Positions 33,488 through 42,668 of a stretch of 64,000 bases of DNA are shown here, piece by piece (the first letter of the stretch is position 1; each line of letters starts with the position of its first letter). Made by a program: the position numbers and the translations under genes. The notes under the pieces are model-generated. The model ran no database searches. It was not told the origin of the DNA and worked only from the letters and a program-made list of their open reading frames with translations. The stretch is taken from assembly GCA_963734275.1 (NCBI GenBank), contig CAVTGO010000006.1, positions 62,001 through 126,000 of the forward strand, read 5' to 3'. The DNA is from CAVTGO01 sp963734275. Its GTDB lineage: Bacteria > Actinomycetota > UBA4738 > HRBIN12.

Positions 33488-33553
33488 GCCGCCTCCCATC
33501 CCTCCGCCGGCGTCCGAACGCGGAGTCGTGCCCGTAGCCGGAATGGTAGTCCG

Positions 33554-34630
33554 TCAGGGCTGATCCAGGCGTGAGAGGTCCGCCTCGCGGCCCTCGAGGC
33601 CGAGGAGCCAGTTGCGCACGTTCTGCCCGAGGTGCGGCACGAAGTAGCCGCCCTCCTGCAGCACGACGACGGGCAGGCCGAGCGCGGCCGTGCGCTCCCC
33701 GGCCGCGTGGTACGCCTCGGTCGTCAAGGCGAGGTCGCAGATCGGATCTCGTTCGTACGTGTCGATCCCCAGCGAGACGACGACGAGCCCGGGTTCAGCC
33801 GCCACGATCGCCTCGAGCCCGCGGTCCAACTGCTCCAGGTACGCCTCGTTCGAGCACCCCGCGGGAAGCGGCAGGTTCATGGTTGCTCCCTCGCCGTCGC
33901 CCGCGCCGGTCTCGTCGGCGAAGCCCGAGTAGTAGGGGTACGCGCGATCCGGATCGCCGTGGAGCGACACGAACTGCACCTCCCCGCGCGCGTAGAAGAT
34001 CTGCTGTGTGCCGTTGCCGTGGTGATAGTCCACGTCCAAGATCGCCACCCGGCCGCCCGTGCGCGCCGCGATCTCTTCGGCGACGATCGCGGCGTTGTTG
34101 AAGAAGCAGTAGCCGCCGGACATCGCGCGCGCGGCGTGGTGGCCGGGCGGGCGGCACAATCCGTAGGCGAACCGCTCGCCGTCGAGGACGATGTCGGCGG
34201 CGGTGAGGGCCACGTCGACCGCCGCGCGCGCGGCACCGTACGAGCCCTCAACGATCGGCGTGGCCGAGTCGAACACCCACATCCCCACGCTCGCGCGCGC
34301 GTTCCGGGGCGAGCGCCCTTCGCCCATGCCCTCGCGGTAGGCGGTGAGCCGGAAGGTGTCGGGGATGATCTCGGACCCCAGCTCCCCCGCGGCGCGCCAG
34401 CGCTCCCACACGGTCTCGAGGTACGCGAGCAGGCCCGGGTCGTGCACCGCCGTGATCGCCGCCGTGCCGTGCTCGGCCGGATCGTCGAACGCGAACCCAC
34501 CGTCGTCGAGCAGCGCCGTCCGGATCGCTTCGACGCGCTCCGGTACCTCGAAGTTGGCGATCGCCTCGCCGTCGGCGTACTCGTGCAGCGGCGTGTGGTG
34601 CAGGTGTTCCGAGCTGTAGACGACGCGCAT
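33554..34630 (-). CDS. Histone-deacetylase-family amidohydrolase (acetylpolyamine deacetylase-like)
   Basis: 358 residues of class II HDAC-like fold. Zinc and charge-relay residues are recognisable: RPPGHHAARAMSGGYCFFNNAA (paired His), DVDYHHGNGTQQIFY (zinc Asp/His), and GIDTYERDPICDLALTTEAY. Bacterial members deacetylate acetylpolyamines or other small amides. It lies 66 nt upstream of the nitrilase start on the same strand and may be read with that operon. Confidence 0.9.
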   Translation of the reverse strand: MRVVYSSEHLHHTPLHEYADGEAIANFEVPERVEAIRTALLDDGGFAFDDPAEHGTAAITAVHDPGLLAYLETVWERWRAAGELGSEIIPDTFRLTAYREGMGEGRSPRNARASVGMWVFDSATPIVEGSYGAARAAVDVALTAADIVLDGERFAYGLCRPPGHHAARAMSGGYCFFNNAAIVAEEIAARTGGRVAILDVDYHHGNGTQQIFYARGEVQFVSLHGDPDRAYPYYSGFADETGAGDGEGATMNLPLPAGCSNEAYLEQLDRGLEAIVAAEPGLVVVSLGIDTYERDPICDLALTTEAYHAAGERTAALGLPVVVLQEGGYFVPHLGQNVRNWLLGLEGREADLSRLDQP

Positions 34631-34663
34631 CGCTCGCGCTCCGAGGTCGCAGGCCCCGGGATG

Positions 34664-35272
34664 CTACACCCGCGTCGGGGCCACCGGTCGGGCGATGTGT
34701 CGCGAGATCTCGGCTTCGGCGGCGGCCCCGCGCACATCCACCATGGCCTCGAGCCGACCGAGGTGCGCCCCACCCTCGGTCTCGAGCGAGGCGCGGAGCG
34801 CGTTCACGTTGCGGAGCCGGTCGGCGACCACCACCTCGCGGCCCGCGATCTCGCGCTCCCACAGGACGACGTCGCGCATCGGCCCAACGAGCACGACGAG
34901 GGCCTCGTAGATGTAGAAGCGGGTCAGCGTGTCCCAGTACGTGACGGCGGCGTCGAGGGCCGTCGCGTGCTCGGCCACCTCGATCCCCGTCCACGCGAGC
35001 GCGGCCACGCCGGCCATCAGGGTTCCGAGCCATCGCCCCCGCGCGTACGTCACGAGGCCGACCGGCACGAGGTAGATGACGACAACGTTGAGCTGACCGG
35101 TGACCGCGTCGATCACGCCGATCAATGCCATCAGCAGCAGGCCGAGGAGGAGGACGAACGGCGGCGAGAACGTGCCGAGGAAGCGCTCGGTGGCCGTGAG
35201 CGCCAAGCGCCCCAACTGCCGGCGGGGGCTGGGCGCGCGCAAGACTCCGCGGGGACGGTCGGTCCTCCTCAT
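34664..35272 (-). CDS. Orphan membrane protein resembling a sensor N-terminal domain
   Basis: About 202 residues from ATG 35272. After a basic N-terminus there are three or four membrane segments; LIGVIDAVTGQLNVVVIYLVPVGLVTYARGRWLGTLMAGVAALAW is the pattern seen at the N-terminus of many sensor histidine kinases and GGDEF proteins. No kinase, GGDEF or other output domain follows; only a charged helical tail. It may be a truncated sensor or a separate subunit. Stop is 33 nt before the deacetylase start. Confidence 0.65.
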   Translation of the reverse strand: MRRTDRPRGVLRAPSPRRQLGRLALTATERFLGTFSPPFVLLLGLLLMALIGVIDAVTGQLNVVVIYLVPVGLVTYARGRWLGTLMAGVAALAWTGIEVAEHATALDAAVTYWDTLTRFYIYEALVVLVGPMRDVVLWEREIAGREVVVADRLRNVNALRASLETEGGAHLGRLEAMVDVRGAAAEAEISRHIARPVAPTRV

Positions 35273-35374
35273 GCTCCTTGCGTCGACCGGAAGCCGTCGC
35301 GAATCGAGGCCGGACGGCGATGTCGCGGGGAAAGCCACAGAGATGACCAACGGGTTCCCCGCGACCGGCCGCCC

Positions 35375-35980
35375 CTACGTGCCGGAGGCGAGGAGGGCGC
35401 GGAGCTCCCGCAGCGCGCGGCCACGGTGACTGATCGCGTCCTTCGCCTCATCGGCGAACTCGGCCATCGTCCGGTCCGAGCCGGAGGGGACGAAGATCGG
35501 GTCGTAGCCGAAGCCTCCCGAACCTCGCGGCTCGGTGACGAGCGTCCCCTCGCACACGCCGTCGGCGTGCAGCTCGCGCCCGTCGGGCCACGCGAGGGCG
35601 GCGACGCAGCGATAGCGCGCCGTTCGGACCTCGGCGGGGATCGGCTCGATCGCCCGGATCAGCGCCGCCAGGTTCTCCTCGTCGGTCGCGCCCTCGCCCG
35701 CGTAGCGCGCGGACCGCGGCCCCGGGGCGGCGTCGAGCGCGTCCACCTCGATCCCCGAGTCGTCCGCGAGCGCGGGCAGCTCGAGCGCCGCCGCCACGGC
35801 ACGGGCCTTCTCGAGCGCGTTCCCGAAGTAGGTGTCGTAAGGCTCCTCGACGTCGGGCCACGGCCCATCGTTCGTGTGGATCGTCACCCACGCGACCGGC
35901 CAGTCCGAGCAGATGCGCGCGATCTCGCGGAGCTTGTGCTCGTTCTTCGAGGCGATCGCCAGCCGCTCGGGGAACGGCAC
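35375..35980 (-). CDS. rdgB: XTP/dITP diphosphatase (Ham1/RdgB)
   Basis: 201 residues. The substrate-binding loop SKNEHKLREI, the metal site LPALADDSGIEVDAL, and the C-terminal GSGGFGYDPIFVPSGSDRTMAE plus AISHRGRALREL are all present. It hydrolyses XTP, ITP and dITP to monophosphates, cleaning the nucleotide pool. The start is 3 nt after the stop of rph, the usual partner gene in actinobacteria. It ends the cysM-murI-MBL-rph-rdgB run. Confidence 0.95.
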   Translation of the reverse strand: MPFPERLAIASKNEHKLREIARICSDWPVAWVTIHTNDGPWPDVEEPYDTYFGNALEKARAVAAALELPALADDSGIEVDALDAAPGPRSARYAGEGATDEENLAALIRAIEPIPAEVRTARYRCVAALAWPDGRELHADGVCEGTLVTEPRGSGGFGYDPIFVPSGSDRTMAEFADEAKDAISHRGRALRELRALLASGT

Positions 35981-35983
35981 CGG

Positions 35984-36703
35984 CTAGCCGAGGACCTCGA
36001 GCTGGAACTGCGTGAGCTGCTTGATCCCCCGCTCGGCCAGATCCAGCAGGGCGTCGAGGTCCGCTCGGGAGAACGGCTCGCCCTCGGCGGTGCCCTGGAC
36101 CTCGACGAGCCGACCCGATCCGGTGGTGACCACGTTGCAGTCGACCTCGGCGCCGGCGTCCTCCTCATAGGACAGGTCGAGCACCGGCTCGTCCCCCACG
36201 ATGCCCACGCTCACGGCCGCGACCGTATCTGTGAGCAGGTCGGCCGGGGTCGCGCCCGCCTCGGCGAGCGAGCGCAGGGCGAGCGCGAGGGCGATGTAGC
36301 CCGCCGTGATCGAGGCGCAGCGGGTCCCGGCGTCGGCGACCAGGACGTCGCAGTCCACCGTGATCGTTCGCTCGCCCAGGCGGGCGAGGTCGGTGACGCC
36401 GCGGAGCGAGCGGCCGATCAGCCGCTGGATCTCCTGCGTGCGTCCGCTCGGGCGGCCACGGGTGACCTCACGGCGGGTGCGCTCGGCGGTGGCCCGAGGG
36501 AGCATCGAGTACTCGGCGGTGACCCAGCCCTTCCCGGTCCCCCGGAGCCAGCGCGGACCTTCCTCCTCGACGGTGGCGGCGACCAGCACCTTCGTCCGGC
36601 CCATCGAGAACAGCACCGAGCCTTCAGCCCAGTCCTGGAAGCCGAGCTCGACCTCCATCGGGCGGAGCTCGTCCGAACGGCGCCCGTCGGGGCGCCCGCT
36701 CAC
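35984..36703 (-). CDS. rph: Ribonuclease PH
   Basis: 239 residues from GTG 36703, which overlaps the stop of the upstream MBL gene by 4 nt (GTGA). RNase PH landmarks are RPDGRRSDELRPMEVELGF, GSVLFSMGRTKVLVAATVEE, GWVTAEYSMLPRATAERTRRE, IGRSLRGVTDL and the phosphate/metal region EEDAGAEVDCNVV. It trims tRNA 3' ends by phosphorolysis. The coupling to MBL and rdgB is a conserved actinobacterial arrangement. Confidence 0.96.
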   Translation of the reverse strand: MSGRPDGRRSDELRPMEVELGFQDWAEGSVLFSMGRTKVLVAATVEEEGPRWLRGTGKGWVTAEYSMLPRATAERTRREVTRGRPSGRTQEIQRLIGRSLRGVTDLARLGERTITVDCDVLVADAGTRCASITAGYIALALALRSLAEAGATPADLLTDTVAAVSVGIVGDEPVLDLSYEEDAGAEVDCNVVTTGSGRLVEVQGTAEGEPFSRADLDALLDLAERGIKQLTQFQLEVLG

Positions 36704-37452
36704 GAGCGGACCTCGAAGCTCTTGCCCTCGACCGCCGAGTCGACCGGCCCCGCGAACTCCTCGGCCGCCTGCGCCTTGGAGATCTCGTGATCGAGGGCCG
36801 GCCAGATGTGCGTGAGCACCAGCTTGCCGACCCCGGCCTCCCGCGCGTGTCTCGCGGCCTGACGCGAGGAGAGATGGAACGGCAATAGGTCGTCCCGGTC
36901 CTGCCACGTGGCCTCGGACAGGAACAGGTCGGCGTCGCGCGCGAGCTCCTCGACGTGGTGCGACGGCCCGGTGTCGCCCGTGTACGCGAGCACCTGCCCG
37001 TCGGTCTGGAGGCGGAACCCCAGGGCGGGCAGGCCGAGGTGCACCATCGGCTCGGTCTTCACGCGGAACGGGCCGATCTCGAAACCGTCGCCGGGCGCGA
37101 TCTCGGTGAACGCGAAGGCGGTCCGCATCACGACCTGTGAGTCGATCGAGACGATGTCGGCGAGCTTCTGCGTGAAGTCGGTCGGGACGAAGACAGGGAG
37201 ACCGGGCCGGCCGAGCTCGCCGTAGTGCCACGCGTAGAAGCAGGGGTACAGGTCGACGAAGTGGTCCGGGTGCTCGTGCGAGATGACGATCGCGTCGAGG
37301 TCGGGGATGTCGATGTGCCGCTGGAGGTTGGCGAGCGTCCCGGTCCCGGCGTCCATCCACAGGTTGAACCCGTCGTGGCGGATCAGGTACCCGCTCGTGG
37401 CGGTCCCCGCCGTGGGCCAGGTGCCGCTCGAGCCCAGGATCGTCAGCTCCAC
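36700..37452 (-). CDS. Metallo-beta-lactamase-fold hydrolase (Rv1339-like)
   Basis: 250 residues from GTG 37452. The metal motif HEHPDH is at residues 59-64 (HxHxDH), with further ligands in YTGDTGPSHHVEEL and LTHIWP. This is the RNase Z-like enzyme always found between murI and rph in actinobacteria; the mycobacterial relative Rv1339 was described as an atypical cyclic-nucleotide phosphodiesterase. A tRNA 3'-processing role is the older alternative. It overlaps murI by 10 nt and rph by 4 nt. Confidence 0.88.
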   Translation of the reverse strand: MELTILGSSGTWPTAGTATSGYLIRHDGFNLWMDAGTGTLANLQRHIDIPDLDAIVISHEHPDHFVDLYPCFYAWHYGELGRPGLPVFVPTDFTQKLADIVSIDSQVVMRTAFAFTEIAPGDGFEIGPFRVKTEPMVHLGLPALGFRLQTDGQVLAYTGDTGPSHHVEELARDADLFLSEATWQDRDDLLPFHLSSRQAARHAREAGVGKLVLTHIWPALDHEISKAQAAEEFAGPVDSAVEGKSFEVRS

Positions 37453-38279
37453 GAGACCCCTTCGACCTGCGGCACCGCGACCGGCCGAACGCCGCCCACC
37501 TGCGGGCCGAGGAACCGGTGGGCGATGTCACGGAACCGCCCGGGGTCGCCCGTCGTGAGGAACGCGTGCTCGGGCTCGGTCGGGTCGTCGCGGTCGTCGC
37601 GTAGGAGCGCGCCTTCGACCAGCCCGGCGTACACGTCCTTGGCCGTCTCTTCCGCCGACGAAACCAGCACAACCTCCTCCCCCATCACGAGCCGGATCAG
37701 GCCGGAGAGCATCGGGTAGTGCGTGCACCCGAGGATGAGGGTGTCGATGCCTTCGTCCTTCAGCGGCACAAGATACTCCCGCGCGAGGCCGAGCAACTCG
37801 TCGCTGGACGTATCGCCGCGCTCGACGTACCCGACGAAGGCCGGGCAGGCCCTGGATACGAGCCGCACGCCTGCCCCCGTGGCCTCGACCGAGCGCTCGT
37901 ACGCGCCGCTATCCACGGTCGCCTCGGTGCCGATCATCCCGATCCGGCCGTTGCGGGTAGCGTGCACGGCCGCCCGCGCGCCGGGGTCGATCACGCCGAC
38001 CACCGGCACGCCGTGGGCCTGCGTGACGTCGGCGATCGCCGCCACCTCGATCGAGTTGCACGCGACGACGAGCATCTTCACGTCGCGGGATATCAGCTCC
38101 TCCGCGAGCTCCAAGCCGAACCGCCGGATCTCCTCGACGGGACGCGCGCCGTACGGGAACCGACCGTTGTCGCCGAGGTACAGGAGCGGCTCGCGCGGCA
38201 ACAGATCCAAGATCGCGCGGGCGACGGTCAGACCGCCGACGCCGGAGTCGAACACGCCGATCGGCCGCGGATCGCTCAT
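37443..38279 (-). CDS. murI: Glutamate racemase
   Basis: 278 residues. The two catalytic cysteines are Cys74 (VVACNS) and Cys185 (ILGCTHYP), with GVFDSGVGGLTVA at the N-terminus and YLGDNGRFPYGARP binding substrate. It makes D-glutamate for peptidoglycan. The residue after ACN is Ser rather than the common Thr, a conservative change. It lies 4 nt downstream of cysM. Confidence 0.95.
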   Translation of the reverse strand: MSDPRPIGVFDSGVGGLTVARAILDLLPREPLLYLGDNGRFPYGARPVEEIRRFGLELAEELISRDVKMLVVACNSIEVAAIADVTQAHGVPVVGVIDPGARAAVHATRNGRIGMIGTEATVDSGAYERSVEATGAGVRLVSRACPAFVGYVERGDTSSDELLGLAREYLVPLKDEGIDTLILGCTHYPMLSGLIRLVMGEEVVLVSSAEETAKDVYAGLVEGALLRDDRDDPTEPEHAFLTTGDPGRFRDIAHRFLGPQVGGVRPVAVPQVEGVSWS

Positions 38280-38283
38280 CCGA

Positions 38284-39216
38284 CTACCACCACAGGGACT
38301 CCGAGACGCCCTTCTCCGCCCGATCGAGCTCGGGCGCCCAGGCCTCGGTGGACAGGTATTTCCATCCCCCGTCCGGGAGCAGGCAGACGACCTCCGCCCG
38401 GTCGAGCTCGGCGGCGATCCGCAGGGCGACGTGCAGGACGGCGCCCGACGAGATCCCAGCGAACACGCCCTCGCGCTCCGTGAGGGCGCGCGTGGCGCGC
38501 ACCGAGTCCGACGAGCTCACGAGGAACTTCCGGTCGAGCACGCCCTCGTCCAGGATGGGCGGGACGAACCCGTCGTCGAGCGATCGGAGCCCGTAGACGA
38601 GGTCGCCGAGCTCCGGCTCGGCCGCGACGATCTCGATCGCGGGATCGTGCCGGTGCAGCCGGCGCCCGACACCGGTGAGCGTGCCCCCGGTGCCGAGCCC
38701 CGCCACGAAATGCGTTATCTCGGGCAGGTCGCGGACGATCTCCTCGCCGGTCCCTTCCTCGTGCGCCAGCGGGTTGGCGGGGTTCCCGTACTGGAACGGC
38801 ATGAAGTACCGGTCGTCCGCCGCCAGCCGCCGCGCCACCTCGATCGAACCGTTCGTCCCCTTGTCGCCTGGCGAGTAGACGATCTCGGCGCCGAACAGCT
38901 CGAGCAGGCGGATCCGCTCCTCGCTGGCGTTGTCGGGGATCACGACGGTGAGCCGGTAGCCCTTTCGCCGGGCCACCATCGCGAGCGAGATGCCCGTGTT
39001 GCCCGATGTCGGCTCCAGGATCGTCTTGTCGGCGGTCAGCTCACCAGAGGCCTCGGCGACCTCGATCATCTTCTTCGCGATCCGGTCCTTGGTTGAGCCC
39101 GTCGGGTTCTGACCCTCGAGCTTGGCCCACAGGTGCACGCCGGGTTCGGGGCTCATGCGAGACAGGCCGACGAGCGGTGTGTTGCCGATGGCGTCCAGGA
39201 TGTCGGCGTAGCGCAC
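38284..39216 (-). CDS. cysM: Cysteine synthase of the CysM (CysO-dependent) type
   Basis: 310 residues, fold type II PLP enzyme. PLP lysine is Lys43 in NPTGSTKDRIA, the substrate loop is EPTSGNTGISLAM, and GLGTGGTLTGVGRRL binds phosphate. Context decides the subtype: in mycobacteria the CysM beside mec and cysO uses O-phosphoserine and CysO thiocarboxylate, forming a CysO-cysteine adduct that Mec cleaves. The same genes lie upstream here, separated by the subtilase. The C-terminus (LSTEAWAPELDRAEKGVSESLWW) resembles the mycobacterial protein's tail that closes the active site. Confidence 0.92.
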   Translation of the reverse strand: MRYADILDAIGNTPLVGLSRMSPEPGVHLWAKLEGQNPTGSTKDRIAKKMIEVAEASGELTADKTILEPTSGNTGISLAMVARRKGYRLTVVIPDNASEERIRLLELFGAEIVYSPGDKGTNGSIEVARRLAADDRYFMPFQYGNPANPLAHEEGTGEEIVRDLPEITHFVAGLGTGGTLTGVGRRLHRHDPAIEIVAAEPELGDLVYGLRSLDDGFVPPILDEGVLDRKFLVSSSDSVRATRALTEREGVFAGISSGAVLHVALRIAAELDRAEVVCLLPDGGWKYLSTEAWAPELDRAEKGVSESLWW

Positions 39217-39243
39217 GGGGTTGGATTATCGCAGCCGGGAAGC

Positions 39244-39271
39244 GAGGGGCCCGGCCGAAGCCGGGCCCCTC
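39244..39271 (-). terminator. 12-bp perfect hairpin with four-base loop after the subtilase gene
   Basis: Bases 39244-39255 pair perfectly with 39260-39271, leaving a four-base loop (CGAA on the + strand). It lies 19 nt past the stop of the subtilase gene and 27 nt before the cysM start. There is no U-tract. It should separate transcription of the protease from cysM-murI-MBL-rph-rdgB, or act on both strands because it is symmetric. Confidence 0.75.
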
Positions 39272-39289
39272 TCCTGTGGCTTAGCACCG

Positions 39290-42200
39290 CTACGTGCCGG
39301 TCGTCACCACCGTGCCCATGTCGCCGGGCGTGTTGTTGGGGAACACGACGAGGATGCCGGGATCGTCGCCGGCCGCCGCCGAACCCACCGACACGTCGAC
39401 ATCGCCCTCGGGCCCCTTCCAGAACCCTCCAACGACCTGGTTGCCGAACACGAGCGCCGGGTCGGTCACGTCGAGCGTCGGCACGTAGCCGGTATCCGGG
39501 TCGACGTCGCCCGCTACGTCGCACGTGGACTCGGGCACGTCGCCCGCGAACACGCCGGTGCACGAGACCACCTGGTACGACAGGGCGTGTTGGCCGTTCG
39601 TGAGGCCGAGCGCTCCCGCGTCCACCGGGAGCCCGACCAGGTCCGAGTTGTAGATCGAGTAGTGCGCGAAGTACGTCGCGTCGCACGCCTCGAACGTGCT
39701 CGGCAGGTCGAACAGGCACACCGTCCCGCCCGAACCCGTCCCCGGGAGGAGGATCAGCATCGCGTCCGCGCCGATCGTGTCGTCCGAGAAGTTGCCGTCG
39801 GCGCCGACGTCGATCAGGACATCCACCTCCTGGGTGTCGGAGTTGTTGTGCGGGTCGTGGCTCTGCACGACGAACTCGATCAGCTCGGTCGGCTCGTCCA
39901 CCTGCGTGACGAACTCGAGGAACGTGAGCCCCGCGAGCGGGTCCGTTCCCTCGGGCAGTCCCTCGGCCACGCCGTCGACCTGCGCGCCCACGAACGTGCG
40001 GGCCCCGATCGCCGCGATGTCGGCCTCGCCGCCGATGTCCTCCGGGCTCGTCGCTCCGAGCAGGTAGAGGTCGGCGTAGTTCAAGCCGAACCCGCCTTCC
40101 ACGATGGGGAGCACACCGGCACCGCCGGTGAGGTCGAGGTTGCCGACCCCGACGTCGGTGTCTGCGGTGGCCAGCGCCGACGCGTGCCACGGCACGTGGA
40201 AGGCGTCGTCCTTGCCGTCGGTCTGGACGATGTTCACGTTGCCGTCCACGTTCGGGTTGAAGTAGTACCAGCCGTACAACTGCTGCCACTTCGGCACGCT
40301 ATCGGGATCCAGGGTCACCTCGATGAAGATCGAGGCCTTCCTGCCGCCCTTCAGCGTGAAGGTGCGCGAGTCCGCGAGCTGCTCGTCACCCACCGCCACC
40401 TGCACGCTCGCGAACCTGGGCGAGAAGTCGGTGTACCTGACGTCCGCGCTCACCTCGTACGTGTGGGTGACGCTGTCCAGGTTCCGAAGCGTGACCTTCT
40501 TCACCATCGTGGTGAAGTCCGAGACGGCGCTCAGACCGAACGACAGGCTGCCCGGCGTCGCGAGGTTGTGCGTCGTCGCCGACTCGAACGCTTGGACCCG
40601 TCCCGATCCGAAGACCGTCGCGGGAACCGGCCCCGTGCCGTCGAGGTTGGTCACGTCCTGGGTCGCCTGGTTCATGATCACGGCCTTGATCCGCGCCGGG
40701 CTCCAGCCCGGATGGATCTGCCGCAGGAGTGCCGCGACGCCGGAGATGTGCGGGGCCGCCATCGAGGTGCCTGAGAACGTCGCCGACCCGTCACCCGTGC
40801 CGCCGTCCGCGGACGTGATGTCCGAGCCGGGAGCGGCGATGTCGGGCTTCAGCTTGTTAGTGATCCGCGCCGGACCCTCGGAGCTGAAGTCCACCATCCG
40901 GTCCTCGTAGCCGGGGATCAGGGCTCCCTCGGCGCCGAGGGTGACGTTGACCGACCCCTCGTTCCACGACGCGGGCGCATTCGGGCTGAGCACCGCGGCG
41001 ATCGCTGCGCTGTCGGCGCCCGACAGGTCCACGGACGGGATCGTCACGGATGCCGCGCTCTCGCCGGGCGCGATCTGTGCCGGGAGCCCGCCGAAGCCGT
41101 CCCAGATGACCACGGCGACGGCGCCCGCCTCTTGGGCATTCAAGACCTTGTCGTCCACCAGGCAGTCGCCGGCCCCGAACGGTCCCTTGAAGACCAGCAC
41201 GATGAGCCCGGCGAACGGGGTCCCCGACACGGGGTCGCACAGGATCTGATCGGTGGGTGCGGGATCTCCGGTCGGGTCGGCCGGCGGGTCGAACTCGCGC
41301 GCGTCGATCAGGTCGCCCGTGAGGTCGGCGTCGAGCGGCGGACCCCAGTCCTGCGTCACGATCGGTCCGCCGTCGGGCAGCTCGAGGTCCGCCGGATCGT
41401 TGACGGTGAGCTTCTGAGCCACGAACTCGTCGATCGAGGCCGCCACGGCGATCACCCCAGGTGCGCTCGCCGGCGTTCCGCCGATGTACCCGGAGCCCCC
41501 TGCGGGCTGGTTACCCGAGTTGCCCTGCGAGGCCACGAACACGGTGCCGCCGTCCACGACGGCCTGCGCCGCCTGGGCCTCGAGGGAGCTCGGCGGACCG
41601 TAGTCGACGCCGCCGGAGAAGCTCAGCACGTCGACGGCGTCGTTCGTGCTGCCGTCCTGGTTCGGGTCCATCGCGAACTCGTAGCCGGCGACCAGCACGT
41701 CGGCGGTGGAGCTGCCGCTGTGCCAGACCTTGACGGCGACGATCTTCGCCTTCGGCGCCACGCCGGCGCCGATGATCCCGGACACGCCCACACCGCAGCA
41801 GGTGCCGGCGACGTGCGTGCCGTGGTCCCCGTCGATCGCGTCGTCGAGCGGGTCGGGGTCGGGCACGGGGACGTCGTTGGTGGCGTCGTCGTCGAGCACG
41901 TCGTAGTTGCCACCGACGAGGTCGATCCCGGCGATCACCTTGTTCGTCGGGAACGAGTCTGGCTCGATCACCGTTGGATCGTTGGCCTCGTAGGCCGCGA
42001 CCGTCCCGGCGCCGTTGAAGTCTGCGTGCGTGTAGTCCACGCCGGTGTCGACAACGGCCACCACGATGCCCTTGCCGTCCACCCCGAGCTTGTTCACGAC
42101 CTTCGTGCCGCCGATGAACGGCACGCTCGTCTCGTTGGTCCGGGTGACGATCGAGACCGGCTCGACCATCCGCACGTCGGGGCGCCGAGCGAGCTCCGCA

Positions 42201-42562
42201 GCCGCGGACGCGCTGAGCTCGACCGAGAAGGCGTTCACGAGTCGCGTGTAGCGGAAGATCACGTGACCGCCGAGCGACTCGGCCTGGCCGATCGCGCCGG
42301 CCTGCGAGCGAAGGACGTCGGCCGCGGCGGCGCGCTGCGCGTTTGGTGCGAGGCGACCCTGGTCGAGCACGGTTTGGCCCTCGAGCTGGACGAAGTACCG
42401 TCCGCTGCGGTCGAGCCGGGTGACTGCCGGCCGGAACCCGTCGGGCAACTGGAAACGCTCCGTCCTGGATGCCCTCCGCCCGGCATCCGGCGCGGCGAGC
42501 GCCGGAACCGACAGGACGACCAGGACGACGAGCACGGATGCACATGCGGCACGGAAACGCAT
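39290..42562 (-). CDS. Large secreted subtilisin-like serine protease (S8)
   Basis: 1090 residues. A signal peptide (ASVLVVLVVLSVPALA) is followed by an I9-type propeptide, then an S8 domain with Asp172 (VAVVDTGVDYTHADF), His247 (GDHGTHVAGTCCG) and Ser600 (GTSMAAPHISG). A protease-associated domain is inserted at about 425-545 (GLIVLVFKGPFGAGDCLVDDKVLNAQEAGAVAVVIWD). A C-terminal extension of about 450 residues contains Fn3-like beta domains and ends without an LPxTG or membrane anchor, so release to the medium is likely. It sits where mycobacteria carry a rhomboid protease gene (Rv1337) between cysM and cysO neighbours. Confidence 0.93.
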   Translation of the reverse strand: MRFRAACASVLVVLVVLSVPALAAPDAGRRASRTERFQLPDGFRPAVTRLDRSGRYFVQLEGQTVLDQGRLAPNAQRAAAADVLRSQAGAIGQAESLGGHVIFRYTRLVNAFSVELSASAAAELARRPDVRMVEPVSIVTRTNETSVPFIGGTKVVNKLGVDGKGIVVAVVDTGVDYTHADFNGAGTVAAYEANDPTVIEPDSFPTNKVIAGIDLVGGNYDVLDDDATNDVPVPDPDPLDDAIDGDHGTHVAGTCCGVGVSGIIGAGVAPKAKIVAVKVWHSGSSTADVLVAGYEFAMDPNQDGSTNDAVDVLSFSGGVDYGPPSSLEAQAAQAVVDGGTVFVASQGNSGNQPAGGSGYIGGTPASAPGVIAVAASIDEFVAQKLTVNDPADLELPDGGPIVTQDWGPPLDADLTGDLIDAREFDPPADPTGDPAPTDQILCDPVSGTPFAGLIVLVFKGPFGAGDCLVDDKVLNAQEAGAVAVVIWDGFGGLPAQIAPGESAASVTIPSVDLSGADSAAIAAVLSPNAPASWNEGSVNVTLGAEGALIPGYEDRMVDFSSEGPARITNKLKPDIAAPGSDITSADGGTGDGSATFSGTSMAAPHISGVAALLRQIHPGWSPARIKAVIMNQATQDVTNLDGTGPVPATVFGSGRVQAFESATTHNLATPGSLSFGLSAVSDFTTMVKKVTLRNLDSVTHTYEVSADVRYTDFSPRFASVQVAVGDEQLADSRTFTLKGGRKASIFIEVTLDPDSVPKWQQLYGWYYFNPNVDGNVNIVQTDGKDDAFHVPWHASALATADTDVGVGNLDLTGGAGVLPIVEGGFGLNYADLYLLGATSPEDIGGEADIAAIGARTFVGAQVDGVAEGLPEGTDPLAGLTFLEFVTQVDEPTELIEFVVQSHDPHNNSDTQEVDVLIDVGADGNFSDDTIGADAMLILLPGTGSGGTVCLFDLPSTFEACDATYFAHYSIYNSDLVGLPVDAGALGLTNGQHALSYQVVSCTGVFAGDVPESTCDVAGDVDPDTGYVPTLDVTDPALVFGNQVVGGFWKGPEGDVDVSVGSAAAGDDPGILVVFPNNTPGDMGTVVTTGT

Positions 42563-42668
42563 CGCGCGCGACCCTCCCTCTCTTCGGACCTCGCGCTGCT
42601 GCGCGTGGGGGCAAGAGCCTACCCCTCCGAGGAGCCTAGGCGCGACCCGTCTCCGGCGACGGTCCGGT

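Noticed and set aside
33632..36790. A very long + strand open frame of over 1000 codons
   Set aside because: It is the antisense shadow of the deacetylase, rdgB and rph genes. The translation is low-complexity Arg/Gly/Asp/Val without any domain, an effect of GC-rich codon bias.
42563..42668. Possible riboswitch ahead of the subtilase gene
   Set aside because: Only about 100 nt, with no recognisable conserved aptamer pattern; likely just promoter sequence.
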